64,000 nucleotides of DNA from Rhizobium sp. N324 (GCF_001664485.1 NZ_CP013630.1:3103001-3167000); one strand, 5' to 3'. Shown: positions 47,272 through 56,456, numbered from the stretch's first letter. Translations and numbers: made by a program. The notes: a model not told the origin generated them from the sequence alone.

Positions 47272-48693
47272 CTATGGCCGCGGCTGGACCTGCCGTTCTG
47301 ATCCGGCCTGCTGTTGCGGCATGCCCGATTGCGGCGACGCCGCCAGAACTGCCTTGAGAAGCGTCTGCGGCTGATAACCGAGCCAGCCCGGCGTCAGGCC
47401 AAGCCGGACGACGACGAGATTGGCAGACGGCACGATCGCCATGCTTTGCCCGTCATGCCCCGTCAGCCAGAATGTGTCCTCCGGCAGCCCGAATGCAGCA
47501 CTCGAGCCGCCGGGCGCGAGCCACGCCTGGCCTTGCGTATACCGGCCGTTCGATGCCGCAGTCGGCGTGCGCATCGCGCCGACGAACCCCTCCGGCAACA
47601 GCCGCCGGCCATTCCAGACGCCATCCTGCAGCAGGAACTGTCCGAAACGCACCCAGTCATGCGCGGTCGCATAGAGATAGGAGCTTCCGGCAAAGGTGCC
47701 GCGCGCGTCGAGTTCGAGGACGGCGCTGGTCATGCCGAGCGGGGAGAAGAGCGCGTCATGCGGATAGGAAAAGGCTGCCTGCGCATTACCGACCCTGTCC
47801 ATCCAAATGCGTGACAAGAGCGCCGCCGTGCCGCTCGAATAGCGGAACCGCTGCCCGGGTGCCGCCTCCATCGGCGCATTGGCCGGCAGCGAGACCATGT
47901 CTGGATCGAGATAGAGCATACGCGTCACATCGGCGACGCTGCCGTAATCCTCATTGAAGGCAAGGCCGCTCTCCATGCCGAGCAGGTCGGAAACCTTGAT
48001 CCTCGCACGCTGATCATCCTTCCACTGTGCCATCAAGTGATCGTCGTCGAACGAGATCTTGCCGTCGAGCATCAGCCGGCCGAGGATGGCCGCGTTCACC
48101 GTCTTCGTCATCGACCAGCCGATCAGTGGCGTCTTCGACGAAAATCCGGGACCATAGGCTTCGGCGACGATACGGCCGTCGCGCACCACCACGATCGCCC
48201 GCATGGCCGGACCGGCAAATCGGGCATCGGCCAGCACCGCGGCGATCTTCGCGTCCGGCTGATTGTCGGTGCCCTCGCCTTGCGGCCACACCGCGTCATT
48301 CGCCTGCATCTTGGCCGGCGGATCGAACGGCACCGCGATCGCCGCCTCGAAATTGCCGTCCGGCACGCTGGTGCATCCGAGAGCGCCGCGATAGAGCGCA
48401 TAACTCGATGCGAACAGCCCCATGAAGCGCGCCGTCACCCGGCCGCTGTCACGCTCGACACGGACGCGCACCAGCCTCAGCAGCGGATTTCCCGGCGCCT
48501 GGACGTCGTCATGCAACACATCGTCGGCATCCCGGCCGGCGACGAAGACATTGGAGCAGACGATCTTGGCAGCGTAGCCGTCCCCGACGCGCAAGAGCTC
48601 CGGCGGCCAGGCGAAGAGCCAGCCGGTCCCGGCAGCGATGATGAGAACCACAAGGAGAGCAAGCGCCTTCAGGACACGCAGCACAAATCGCAT
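47272..48693 (-). CDS. Serine hydrolase, beta-lactamase fold (NylB/EstB-like)
   Basis: A 473-residue protein with an N-terminal membrane anchor or signal (MRFVLRVLKALALLVVLIIA). A class C beta-lactamase-like domain follows, whose catalytic motif SxxK is SMTK in IGWSMTKTVNAAILGRL. RFRYSSGTAALLSRIW gives the Tyr of the YxN position. The overall pattern resembles 6-aminohexanoate-dimer hydrolase (NylB) and related esterases rather than true beta-lactamases. ATG 48693 has GGAGG five bases upstream. It diverges from btaA. Confidence 0.85.
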   Translation of the reverse strand: MRFVLRVLKALALLVVLIIAAGTGWLFAWPPELLRVGDGYAAKIVCSNVFVAGRDADDVLHDDVQAPGNPLLRLVRVRVERDSGRVTARFMGLFASSYALYRGALGCTSVPDGNFEAAIAVPFDPPAKMQANDAVWPQGEGTDNQPDAKIAAVLADARFAGPAMRAIVVVRDGRIVAEAYGPGFSSKTPLIGWSMTKTVNAAILGRLMLDGKISFDDDHLMAQWKDDQRARIKVSDLLGMESGLAFNEDYGSVADVTRMLYLDPDMVSLPANAPMEAAPGQRFRYSSGTAALLSRIWMDRVGNAQAAFSYPHDALFSPLGMTSAVLELDARGTFAGSSYLYATAHDWVRFGQFLLQDGVWNGRRLLPEGFVGAMRTPTAASNGRYTQGQAWLAPGGSSAAFGLPEDTFWLTGHDGQSMAIVPSANLVVVRLGLTPGWLGYQPQTLLKAVLAASPQSGMPQQQAGSERQVQPRP

Positions 48694-48821
48694 GGCATTC
48701 CTCCATGCCGGGAGAGAAGCAGGAATCGCACCTGTCGGAAAGGGGCCGGCGCGAAGTAGGCGCACCATTTCGATCACTCTTCATTGATGCCGAAGCCTTC
48801 CGAGAACGGCGCCCACAGCCC

Positions 48822-48854
48822 GCGTCATCAAACTGTAGCAGTGGCGCGCTACAC
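48822..48854 (+). promoter_or_regulatory. Possible Pho box and -10 for btaA-btaB
   Basis: GCGTCAT-CAAA-CTGTAGC (48822-48839) matches the CTGTCAT-N4-CTGTCAT Pho box at 9 of 14 bases with exact spacing; CTACAC at 48849 could be the -10. A better-matching but minus-strand copy, CTGACAT-GAGT-CTGTCAC, overlaps the btaA start codon. Betaine-lipid synthesis is phosphate-regulated in rhizobia, which makes a PhoB site plausible. Confidence 0.35.
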
Positions 48855-48883
48855 GCCCTGAACGCTAAAAAGGTGACAGACTC

Positions 48884-50128
48884 ATGTCAGAATTTGCACC
48901 GGATGCCGGCTTCCGCAAGAACCGGAAACTCAAGGACGCCCTTCTCCGCCACAAGGCTTTTTCGAAGGAAGGTTTCTCCGAGCGTCTCTTCGGCCTCCTC
49001 TTCTCCGGCCTCGTCTACCCGCAGATCTGGGAGGATCCAGATCTCGACATGCAGGCGATGGAGCTGAAGCCGAACCACCGCATCGTCACCATCGGCTCCG
49101 GCGGCTGCAACATGCTCGCCTATCTCTCCAAGGCGCCGGCCTCGATCGACGTCGTCGATCTCAACCCGCACCATATCGCGCTGAACCGCCTGAAGCTTGC
49201 CGCCTTCAAGCATCTGCCGGATCATGCCGATCTCGTCCGGTTCCTGGCGATGCCGAATGAGAAGTCGAACAGCCGCGCCTACGACCGGCATCTTGCCGCC
49301 AAGCTCGACGACGCGACGCGCAGCTATTGGAACGGCCGCAAATTCGGCCGCCGCCGCGTCACCGTCTTCGACCGCAACATCTATGAAACCGGCCTGCTCG
49401 GCCGCTTCATCGGCGCGGCCCATCTTCTTGCCCGCCTGCATGGCGTCAAGCTGCGCGAGATGACCAAGACCCGCTCGATTCGCGAGCAGCGCCAGTTCTT
49501 CGAAGAGCAGATCGCGCCGCTATTCGAAAAGCCGGTCGTTCGCTGGATCACCGGCCGCAAGAGTTCGCTCTTCGGCCTCGGCATTCCGCCGCAGCAATAT
49601 GACGAACTTGCAAGCCTTGCCGCCGATCATTCGATCGCACCGGTGCTGAAGCACCGCCTGGAAAAACTCGCCTGTCATTTCCCGATGCGCGACAATTATT
49701 TCGCCTGGCAGGCCTTCGGCCGCCGCTACGGCACGGAAGAGGAAGGCCCGCTGCCGACTTATCTGAAGTCGGAACACTACGAGGTGATCCGCGCCAATGT
49801 CGACCGCGTCAACGTCCATCATGCAAGCTTCACCGAGCTTCTGGCCCGCGAGCCGGCCGCCTCGCGCGACCGCTTCATCCTGCTCGACGCGCAGGACTGG
49901 ATGACGGATGAGCAGCTGAACGACGTCTGGCGGGAAATCACCCGCACGGCACGCGACGGCGCCCGCGCGATCTTCCGCACCGCCGCCGAAAAGAGCATCA
50001 TCGAAGGCCGCCTGTCGCCCTCGATCCGCGACCAGTGGGATTACTTCGAAGAGAAGTCGCGTGAACTGACCGCGCTCGATCGCTCGGCGATCTATGGCGG
50101 CTTCCACATTTACGGGAAGAAGGCGTGA
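48884..50128 (+). CDS. btaA: S-adenosylmethionine:diacylglycerol 3-amino-3-carboxypropyl transferase
   Basis: A 414-residue BtaA (DUF3419) enzyme that moves the aminocarboxypropyl group of SAM onto diacylglycerol, the first step of the betaine lipid DGTS. Family stretches are GLVYPQIWEDPDLDMQA, the SAM loop IVTIGSGGCNMLAYL, VDLNPHHIALNRLKLAA and ILLDAQDWMT. Together with BtaB it makes phosphorus-free membrane lipid, used when phosphate is scarce. AAGGTG precedes the ATG, and the stop overlaps the btaB start. Confidence 0.95.
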   Translation: MSEFAPDAGFRKNRKLKDALLRHKAFSKEGFSERLFGLLFSGLVYPQIWEDPDLDMQAMELKPNHRIVTIGSGGCNMLAYLSKAPASIDVVDLNPHHIALNRLKLAAFKHLPDHADLVRFLAMPNEKSNSRAYDRHLAAKLDDATRSYWNGRKFGRRRVTVFDRNIYETGLLGRFIGAAHLLARLHGVKLREMTKTRSIREQRQFFEEQIAPLFEKPVVRWITGRKSSLFGLGIPPQQYDELASLAADHSIAPVLKHRLEKLACHFPMRDNYFAWQAFGRRYGTEEEGPLPTYLKSEHYEVIRANVDRVNVHHASFTELLAREPAASRDRFILLDAQDWMTDEQLNDVWREITRTARDGARAIFRTAAEKSIIEGRLSPSIRDQWDYFEEKSRELTALDRSAIYGGFHIYGKKA

Positions 50129-50799
50129 GCAAGGCCGGCACCGACACGGCAGGAATGAGCGGCGAACATGCCAGCCTGATGGATGGCATGTACCGCTACC
50201 AGCGCCATATCTACGACCTCACCCGCAAATATTATCTCCTCGGCCGCGACAGCACGATCCGCAAACTCGACGTGCCCGAGCGCGGCACCCTGCTCGAAGT
50301 CGGCTGCGGCACCGGGCGCAACATGGCTTTCGCCCACAGGCATTTCCCGACTGTGAAGCTGTTTGGGCTCGACATTTCCCAGGAAATGCTGATCTCGGCG
50401 CGCAAGGCCTTCGCGACCAAGGCAACGATCCCGGAATTCCGCGTCGCCGATGCCACCGCCTTCACCCCGCGCGAATTCGGCATCAGCGGCTTCGACCGCA
50501 TCCTGATCTCCTATGCCCTGTCGATGATCCCGGATTGGGAGCGCGCCGTCGATGCATCGATCGCCGCACTCAACCCCGGCGGCCAGCTGCACATCGTCGA
50601 TTTCGGTCAACAAGAAGACCTGCCCCGCTGGTTCCGCCGCATGCTGCAGTCATGGCTTGCAAAATTCCACGTCGCCCCGCGGCCCGATCTGCGCGAAGTG
50701 CTGGAAGCGCAAGCCCATGAAAATAACGCGAGATTGCTGTTCGACACCATCGGCGGCGGCTATGCCTGGCGGGCTGCCATTATCAGCAAGCGCTCATAA
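50125..50799 (+). CDS. btaB: Diacylglyceryl homoserine N-methyltransferase
   Basis: A 224-residue SAM methyltransferase that trimethylates diacylglyceryl homoserine to DGTS. SAM motif I is LLEVGCGTGRNMAFA, followed by LFGLDISQEML and the post-I segment. YALSMIPDWERAVDASI and LNPGGQLHIVDFG complete the fold. The start is GTG 50125 overlapping the btaA stop by 4 bp (GTGA), so the two steps are translationally coupled. Confidence 0.94.
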   Translation: MSKAGTDTAGMSGEHASLMDGMYRYQRHIYDLTRKYYLLGRDSTIRKLDVPERGTLLEVGCGTGRNMAFAHRHFPTVKLFGLDISQEMLISARKAFATKATIPEFRVADATAFTPREFGISGFDRILISYALSMIPDWERAVDASIAALNPGGQLHIVDFGQQEDLPRWFRRMLQSWLAKFHVAPRPDLREVLEAQAHENNARLLFDTIGGGYAWRAAIISKRS

Positions 50800-50926
50800 T
50801 TCGCTTGAAACTAACCGATTTTTTACGTTGATATGGTGAAAAGAGGGTTATTCCTCTGCTGGACTCGTTTTTCTCGAAGGTCAGGCTGTGGGGCAAAGAG
50901 ATCATTCGGTTCACGACGGGATACCC

Positions 50927-51724
50927 ATGCGCCGGCTTTTGTTTTGCGTTCTGCCTTTGGCCATCCTGCTGGCCGGCTGCTCCTCCTCCGGTCATGACTA
51001 TCTCGAAACCGCGTCGATAAAGCCGAAGACGCGCTTCCAGGACACCGATCCGCAGGATTTCGGCCCGAAACATCCGCAGCAGAACGCGATTCACGGCATC
51101 GACATTTCCAAGTGGCAGGGCGATATCGATTGGAGCACGGTGAGAAGCTCCGGCGTCGCCTTCGCCTTCATCAAGGCGACGGAAGGCAAGGATAGGGTCG
51201 ATCCCCGTTTCGACGAATACTGGCGGGAAGCCCGCAACGCCGGCATCCCGCACGCGCCCTATCATTTCTATTATTTCTGCTCTTCGGCCGACGAACAGGC
51301 CGACTGGTTCATCCGCAACGTGCCGAAGGAGGCCATGCGCCTGCCGCCGGTGCTCGACGTCGAATGGAACGCCGAATCGAAGACCTGTCGCTATCGGCCC
51401 GGCCCGGAAACGGTACGTTCCGAAATGCAGCGTTTCATGGACCGGCTGGAGGCTTATTACGGCAAACGCCCGATCATCTACACTTCGGTCGATTTCCACC
51501 GCGACAATCTCGCCGGCTACTTCCAAGATTATCATTTCTGGGTCCGCTCGGTGGCGAAACACCCAGAAGTGACCTATTCCGACCGCCGTTGGGCCTTCTG
51601 GCAATATACCTCGACCGGTGTTATCCCCGGCATCAAGGGACCGACCGATATCAACGTCTTTGCCGGCAGTGCAAAGAACTGGAACAATTGGGTCGCGGCC
51701 GTTTCCAAGGATAGAAATTCTTAG
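50927..51724 (+). CDS. GH25 family lysozyme (lipoprotein)
   Basis: A 265-residue predicted lipoprotein. Signal peptide MRRLLFCVLPLAILLAGC ends in a lipobox. The glycoside hydrolase 25 domain contains HGIDISKWQGDIDW (catalytic Asp), FAFIKATEG, YHFYYF and PPVLDVEWN with the catalytic Asp/Glu. Such enzymes cleave the MurNAc-GlcNAc bond. An in-frame GTG at 50888 would add 13 residues before the signal, so ATG 50927 is preferred. Confidence 0.9.
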   Translation: MRRLLFCVLPLAILLAGCSSSGHDYLETASIKPKTRFQDTDPQDFGPKHPQQNAIHGIDISKWQGDIDWSTVRSSGVAFAFIKATEGKDRVDPRFDEYWREARNAGIPHAPYHFYYFCSSADEQADWFIRNVPKEAMRLPPVLDVEWNAESKTCRYRPGPETVRSEMQRFMDRLEAYYGKRPIIYTSVDFHRDNLAGYFQDYHFWVRSVAKHPEVTYSDRRWAFWQYTSTGVIPGIKGPTDINVFAGSAKNWNNWVAAVSKDRNS

Positions 51725-51805
51725 TAACGTCTTTCAATGTTTCTTGCTTCCGTCACATTCCTCTGGGAAAGCGACGGACATCCATTTGATATAAGGACCG
51801 CATCC

Positions 51806-53032
51806 ATGCACCGCTCGCTCGCAAGCCGCTCTGCACTCGCCCTTCTGTTTGCCCTCGCCCTTGCCGGCGGCGCAGCCGCCCAGCAGGCGCCTGCAGCCGA
51901 CCCTGCTGCCCCGGCAGCACCCTGCGGCGGCGATCTGTCCGCCTTTCTTGAAGGCGTCAAGAAGGATGCAGTTGCCGCCGGCGCAAGCGCGGCAGCCGCC
52001 GACTCCGCCCTTGCAGGCGCCGAGATCGACCCCAAGGTTCTGAGCCGGGATCGGGCCCAGGGCGTCTTCAAGCAGACCTTCCTTGAATTCTCGCAGCGCA
52101 CCGTCAGCCAGGCCCGCCTCGATATCGGCCGCCAGAAGATGAAGCAATATGCCGACGTCTTTGCCCGCGCCGAACAGGAATTCGGCGTTCCCGCCGGCGT
52201 CATCACAGCCTTCTGGGCGATGGAAACCGATTTCGGCGCCGTCCAGGGCGATTTCAACACCCGCAACGCCCTGGTGACGCTGTCGCATGACTGCCGCCGG
52301 CCGGAACTCTTCCGCCCGCAGCTGATCGCGCTCATCGAGATGGTCCAGCACGGCGATCTCGACCCCGCCACCAATACCGGCGCCTGGGCCGGCGAGATCG
52401 GCCAGGTACAGATGCTGCCGCGCGACATCATCGCCTACGGCATGGACGGCGACGGCGACGGCCATGTCCGCCTGAAGCAGAGCGGCCCGGACGCCATCCT
52501 GACGGCGGCGAAATTCATCCAGCATCTCGGCTTCGAGCGCGGCCAGCCTTGGCTGCAGGAAGTCACCCTGCCCGATAACCTGCCCTGGGAGAAATCCGGC
52601 CTCGGCGGCACGATGACGGCAGGCGAATGGTTCGCGCTCGGCGTCAAGCCGCGCGACGGCAACACTGCCTTCGGCAACCTGGAAGGCGATCTGGTGCTGC
52701 CGCAGGGCCGCATGGGACCGGCCTTCATCGCCTACCCGAATTTCAAGATCTATCTCGAATGGAACAAGTCGTTCATCTACACGACTTCAGCCGCCTATTT
52801 CGGAACCCGGCTTTCCGGCGCCCCGACCTATCTCAAGGGCGTGCCGGAACAGGGCCTCGCTAACGACCAGATGAAGACGCTGCAGACCAAATTGCAGTCG
52901 CTCGGCCACGATGTCGGCGAGATCGACGGCATCCTCGGCTCCGGCACGCGTGTCGCGATCCAGAAGGAGCAGCAGCGCCTCGGCATGCCGGCCGACGGCT
53001 GGGCGACGCCTGCCCTTCTCAACGCTCTCTGA
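51806..53032 (+). CDS. Membrane-bound lytic murein transglycosylase B family protein
   Basis: A 408-residue secreted enzyme. It has a signal peptide (LALLFALALAGGAAAQ). The SLT_2/MltB catalytic domain shows Glu in ITAFWAMETDFGAVQGDF and GEIGQVQMLPRDIIAYG. A C-terminal PG_binding_1 domain (LQTKLQSLGHDVGEIDGILG) follows. It cuts glycan strands to 1,6-anhydro products. ATG 51806 has AGGA upstream. It follows the GH25 gene after 81 bp in the same direction, so joint expression is possible. Confidence 0.92.
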   Translation: MHRSLASRSALALLFALALAGGAAAQQAPAADPAAPAAPCGGDLSAFLEGVKKDAVAAGASAAAADSALAGAEIDPKVLSRDRAQGVFKQTFLEFSQRTVSQARLDIGRQKMKQYADVFARAEQEFGVPAGVITAFWAMETDFGAVQGDFNTRNALVTLSHDCRRPELFRPQLIALIEMVQHGDLDPATNTGAWAGEIGQVQMLPRDIIAYGMDGDGDGHVRLKQSGPDAILTAAKFIQHLGFERGQPWLQEVTLPDNLPWEKSGLGGTMTAGEWFALGVKPRDGNTAFGNLEGDLVLPQGRMGPAFIAYPNFKIYLEWNKSFIYTTSAAYFGTRLSGAPTYLKGVPEQGLANDQMKTLQTKLQSLGHDVGEIDGILGSGTRVAIQKEQQRLGMPADGWATPALLNAL

Positions 53033-53163
53033 TCGCCGCCTGCACCTTACCGCCACCCGCTTCGCAAGAAACGGGTGGCGCGGTCCGCCGTCTGCGCTAA
53101 GCATGAGCCTGAAAGCTGGTGCCGGCTTTTGGCAACCGAGCGGCTTACGGTGGAGAAACCGGT

Positions 53164-54069
53164 ATGGACAGCAGAATGAATGCCTGGACCTGGGCCCTGC
53201 TGCTCCTGCTCGGGCTGATCTGGGGAGGCTCCTTCTTCTTTGCCCGCATTGCCGTCCAGCACGTGCCGCCGTTGACCCTTGTCTTCCTCCGGCTGCTGCT
53301 CGCCGCGCTGGCCCTGCACGTCTATATCGCCGGCCGCTTCGACGTCTATTCGATCCTCAAAGCCCGCTGGCGCGAATTCCTGATCCTCGGGCTGATCAAC
53401 AATGCTCTGCCGCATGCGTTGATTTTTTTCGGCCAGACCCGCATCGGCGCCGGCCTTGCCGCGATCCTGAACGCGACGACGCCGATCTGGACGGTGCTGA
53501 TTGCCAACTACTTCACATCTGATGAGAAGCTGTCCTCGGCAAAGATCGCCGGCTGCGTGGTCGGCCTCGCCGGAACGATCGTGCTGATCGGCCCCGGCCT
53601 GGCAGCTGGCGGCGAAGCGCCGCTCTGGGCTCTGCTGCTTCCCGTGCTTGCCGCCGTCTCCTATGGCTTTGCCGCCACCTACGGCAAGCGGTTCAAGGAT
53701 GTTCCGGCACCGGTCACCGCGGCCGGCCAGTTGACGGCATCCGCGCTGATAACTCTGCCGCTGTCGCTGCTGGCCGATCGTCCCTGGACGCTTCCGATGC
53801 CGCCGGTCGATATTCTCGCCGCCGTGTTCGCGCTGGCGCTGGTATCGACCGCCTTCGCCTATATCCTCTATTTTCGGATTATGGCGGCGGCAGGTGCGAC
53901 CAACGCCTCGCTCGTCACCTTGCTGGTGCCGCCGAGCGCCATCCTTCTCGGTGTGCTTTTCCTCGGCGAGAGGCTCACATCCGGCGAATTCGCCGGCATG
54001 GCGGTGATCGGTTTCGGCCTCGTCATTCTCGACGGCCGCGCCTATCGCCGGCTGGTGAAGACCACCTGA
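53164..54069 (+). CDS. EamA/DMT family transporter
   Basis: A 301-residue membrane protein with ten predicted helices arranged as two EamA repeats. The first begins LLLLGLIWGGSFFFARIAV, the second near WALLLPVLAAVSYGFAATYG. The C-terminal GVLFLGERLTSGEFAGMAVI is typical. The family exports amino acids, nucleosides or metabolites; no substrate can be inferred. ATG 53164 with GGAGAAA upstream is preferred over a non-ATG start at 53119. Confidence 0.88.
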   Translation: MDSRMNAWTWALLLLLGLIWGGSFFFARIAVQHVPPLTLVFLRLLLAALALHVYIAGRFDVYSILKARWREFLILGLINNALPHALIFFGQTRIGAGLAAILNATTPIWTVLIANYFTSDEKLSSAKIAGCVVGLAGTIVLIGPGLAAGGEAPLWALLLPVLAAVSYGFAATYGKRFKDVPAPVTAAGQLTASALITLPLSLLADRPWTLPMPPVDILAAVFALALVSTAFAYILYFRIMAAAGATNASLVTLLVPPSAILLGVLFLGERLTSGEFAGMAVIGFGLVILDGRAYRRLVKTT

Positions 54070-54153
54070 TCTCAGTTGCGAATTCCGCGTGTTTTCAACC
54101 GCTTGCCAGTTCGCCATGTTTTCGGCGCATAGGTAAACCCGCAATCGCCGGAT

Positions 54154-54168
54154 TTAACGGCATGTTAA
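54154..54168. promoter_or_regulatory. CtrA-like box upstream of the 25-residue membrane peptide
   Basis: TTAA-CGGCATG-TTAA fits the TTAA-N7-TTAA CtrA pattern exactly. It lies 165 bp before the small ORF start, in an A+T-rich stretch. TTGACG at 54240 may be part of the promoter. Confidence 0.4.
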
Positions 54169-54332
54169 AATCTGTGAACAAAAAATTATTGAATATAATC
54201 GATTAGTTTCAACGGCTTGCCGACAGGCTCCTCGACTTGTTGACGGCGCTCTTCTGCAGCGCAGCATAGAATTCGCTTTCCAACCGACATATTTCGGACA
54301 TATTATCGACCGGTTAACGCGAGGAGACAGAC

Positions 54333-54410
54333 ATGGGACTCACGCAATCCTTGAATGTTCTGTTGGTCAGTGCAGCGTTTGCTTTCGTCTTGTCCATGCT
54401 CTTCATCTGA
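54333..54410 (+). CDS. 25-residue hydrophobic small membrane protein
   Basis: A very short frame, ATG GGA CTC ACG to TGA at 54408-54410, with an excellent ribosome site (GAGGAG seven bases upstream) and a terminator 60 bp downstream. After seven polar residues (MGLTQSL) the rest is one hydrophobic helix (NVLLVSAAFAFVLSMLFI), long enough to span the membrane. The 5' leader region is A+T-rich with a CtrA-like box. Function unknown; small single-helix proteins often modulate larger membrane complexes. Confidence 0.6.
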   Translation: MGLTQSLNVLLVSAAFAFVLSMLFI

Positions 54411-54471
54411 GCCGGCCGATGAAAGCGGAATGACTGGTAGCACCTGAACTCCCCTGATCAATCCGCCAATG

Positions 54472-54505
54472 AAAAAGCGCATGTCCCGCCCGACATGCGC
54501 TTTTT
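54472..54505. terminator. Bidirectional intrinsic terminator
   Basis: AAAAAGCGCATGTC and GACATGCGCTTTTT form a perfect stem with a CCGCCC loop and T tracts on both strands. It can end the small membrane protein transcript (plus) and metF (minus). Confidence 0.92.
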
Positions 54506-54526
54506 CACCTTTTCAAACCGTATGGA

Positions 54527-55429
54527 TCAGGCGGCCGCGCCCGCACTTTTTGCCGCCCGGCGGGAAAAGCCGAGATTGTCGAGCACGGCGGAAACCAGCG
54601 GCGCGCGGTTCATCGTGTAGAGATGGAACTCATTGATGCCGCGCCGGACGAGATCCTCGATCTGTTCGGCGGCGACATCGGCGGCGACCTTCGCCCGCTC
54701 CTCGGGCTTGTCGTCGAAGCCGGCGAAGCGTTCATCGAGGAAGGCCGGGATGATCGTGCCGCAGGCGCCGGCGAAACGCTTCAGCTGCGTCAGGTTCTGG
54801 ATCGGCATGATGCCGGGCACAACCGGGATCGAGATCCCGGCAGCGCGCACCTTCTCCAGGTAGCGTTCGAAATTGTCGTTGTCGAAGAAGAACTGTGTCA
54901 GCGCCCGGTCGGCGCCGTTATCCGCCTTGCGCTTCAACATGTCGATATCGGCGGCCGTATCGCGGCTTTCCGGGTGTTTTTCCGGATAGGCGGAAACCGA
55001 AATCTCAAAATTGCCGACCGACTTGAGGCCGGCCACCAGCTCGGCCGCATTGGCATAGCCGCCGGGATGCGGCTGATAGGGGGCGCCGGCGCCGCCGGGC
55101 GCATCGCCGCGCAGCGCCACGAAATGCGTGACGCCGACCTTGCGGAACGTCTCGATCATCTGGTGCGTCTCTTCCTTCGTCGCGCCGACGCAGGTCAGGT
55201 GCGAAGCGGTGGCGAGCGGCGTCTGAGACAGGAAACGCGTGACGGCGGTCAGCGTCGGCGCCTTGGTGGTGCCGCCGGCACCATAGGTCACCGAGACGAA
55301 ATCCGGGTCCCAGTCCTGCAGCTTGCTGACAGCATCCCACAGCTGACCTTCCATCTCCTCCGATTTCGGCGGGAAGAATTCGAAGGAAATCCCGATGTTG
55401 CGGCCGCGTGCCTCGTTATTCAAAGCCAT
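54527..55429 (-). CDS. metF: 5,10-methylenetetrahydrofolate reductase
   Basis: A 300-residue FAD enzyme producing 5-methyltetrahydrofolate for methionine synthesis. The TIM-barrel motifs are SFEFFPPKSEEME (catalytic Glu), FVSVTYGAGGT, HLTCVGATKEE, FVALRGDAPGG and TQFFFDNDNFERYL. ATG 55429 has GGGAGA upstream. It starts 1 bp after the ArsR-methyltransferase regulator gene, so the two form an operon. This supports regulation of methionine metabolism by that protein. Confidence 0.96.
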   Translation of the reverse strand: MALNNEARGRNIGISFEFFPPKSEEMEGQLWDAVSKLQDWDPDFVSVTYGAGGTTKAPTLTAVTRFLSQTPLATASHLTCVGATKEETHQMIETFRKVGVTHFVALRGDAPGGAGAPYQPHPGGYANAAELVAGLKSVGNFEISVSAYPEKHPESRDTAADIDMLKRKADNGADRALTQFFFDNDNFERYLEKVRAAGISIPVVPGIMPIQNLTQLKRFAGACGTIIPAFLDERFAGFDDKPEERAKVAADVAAEQIEDLVRRGINEFHLYTMNRAPLVSAVLDNLGFSRRAAKSAGAAA

Positions 55430-55430
55430 G

Positions 55431-56456
55431 TCATACTCTCCCGGCAAATGTAGGTTCGGCGCCTTCGCTTAGTTGCGAAGCCATCAGGCGCCTCGGGTCG
55501 CGCGCGAGCCAGACGGTGACCGTCAATCCCTGCCCGCTTTGCTGCCCCGGATGAAGATCGACGACCTGCTCGACGTCGAGCCCGGCCCTGTGCAGCCAGT
55601 CGGATATCGCCTGGTGCGAGAAGCCGAGACGGACATGCGCATGCTCGTCGCGGAGATATTCGAGCGCATGCGGCGCAAGGTCGATGACCACGAGCCGACC
55701 GCCCGGCCGGAGCATGCGCGCCGCCTCGGTGATCGCAATCTCCGGCTGATCGAAGAAATGCAGCACCTGGTGGATCGTCACCAGGTCGAAATCCTGGCCT
55801 TCGAACGGCAGGTTCAGGATATCGGCATGGCGGACGGTCGCCTTGGTGATGCGGGATTTGTCGAGATTGGCGCGCGCCACGCTCAGCATGTCGCGGCTGG
55901 CATCGACACCGATCGCCCGGCGGTAAAGCCCGGAAAGAAGCTCGAGAATGCGGCCGGTGCCGGTGCCGAGATCGAGCAGCGAATCGATCGGCTGGTTGCC
56001 GAGCAGCCGGATGACGGCGGCATCGACCTCTTCGTCGGCCGCGTGCAGGCGGCGAAGCTCGTCCCACTCAGCCGCGTTGCGGCTGAAATAGGCCTGTGCC
56101 CGCTCAGCCCTCTGGCGCTTGACCTGCGACAACCGCTCGCCGTCGCGAAGCACGGTCGGATCGTTCTCGGAGACATGCTTCAGCAATGCCCGCACGAGCA
56201 TGGCCGCCTTTCCGTCCTGCTTGAGGCGGAAATAGGCCCAGGCGCCTTCCTGATAGCGTTCGATCAGTTCGGCCTCACCGAGCAGCTTCAGGTGGCGGGA
56301 GATGCGGGGCTGGGATTGGCCGAGAATTTCGGTAAGATCGGTCACCGTCAGGTCGCCGCCGTCAAGAAGCGCCAGAAGACGCAGGCGCGTGGGCTCGCCG
56401 GCCGCCTTCATGACGTCCACCAGCGCATCCAGTCCAAGCTTCAAGGGTTCGCTCAT
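55431..56456 (-). CDS. ArsR-family regulator fused to a SAM-dependent methyltransferase domain, SahR-like
   Basis: A 341-residue two-domain protein. Residues about 15-95 are an ArsR winged helix (AAGEPTRLRLLALL, LGQSQPRISRHLKLLGEAELI) with no metal-binding CxC. Residues about 145-300 are a class I methyltransferase fold (SLLDLGTGTGRILEL, GVDASRDMLSVAR, MLRPGGRLVVIDLAPH). The same architecture is described for SahR, which senses S-adenosylhomocysteine and represses methionine-cycle genes. The metF gene follows by 1 bp, and a perfect palindrome lies before the start. SahR identity is inferred. Confidence 0.85.
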   Translation of the reverse strand: MSEPLKLGLDALVDVMKAAGEPTRLRLLALLDGGDLTVTDLTEILGQSQPRISRHLKLLGEAELIERYQEGAWAYFRLKQDGKAAMLVRALLKHVSENDPTVLRDGERLSQVKRQRAERAQAYFSRNAAEWDELRRLHAADEEVDAAVIRLLGNQPIDSLLDLGTGTGRILELLSGLYRRAIGVDASRDMLSVARANLDKSRITKATVRHADILNLPFEGQDFDLVTIHQVLHFFDQPEIAITEAARMLRPGGRLVVIDLAPHALEYLRDEHAHVRLGFSHQAISDWLHRAGLDVEQVVDLHPGQQSGQGLTVTVWLARDPRRLMASQLSEGAEPTFAGRV

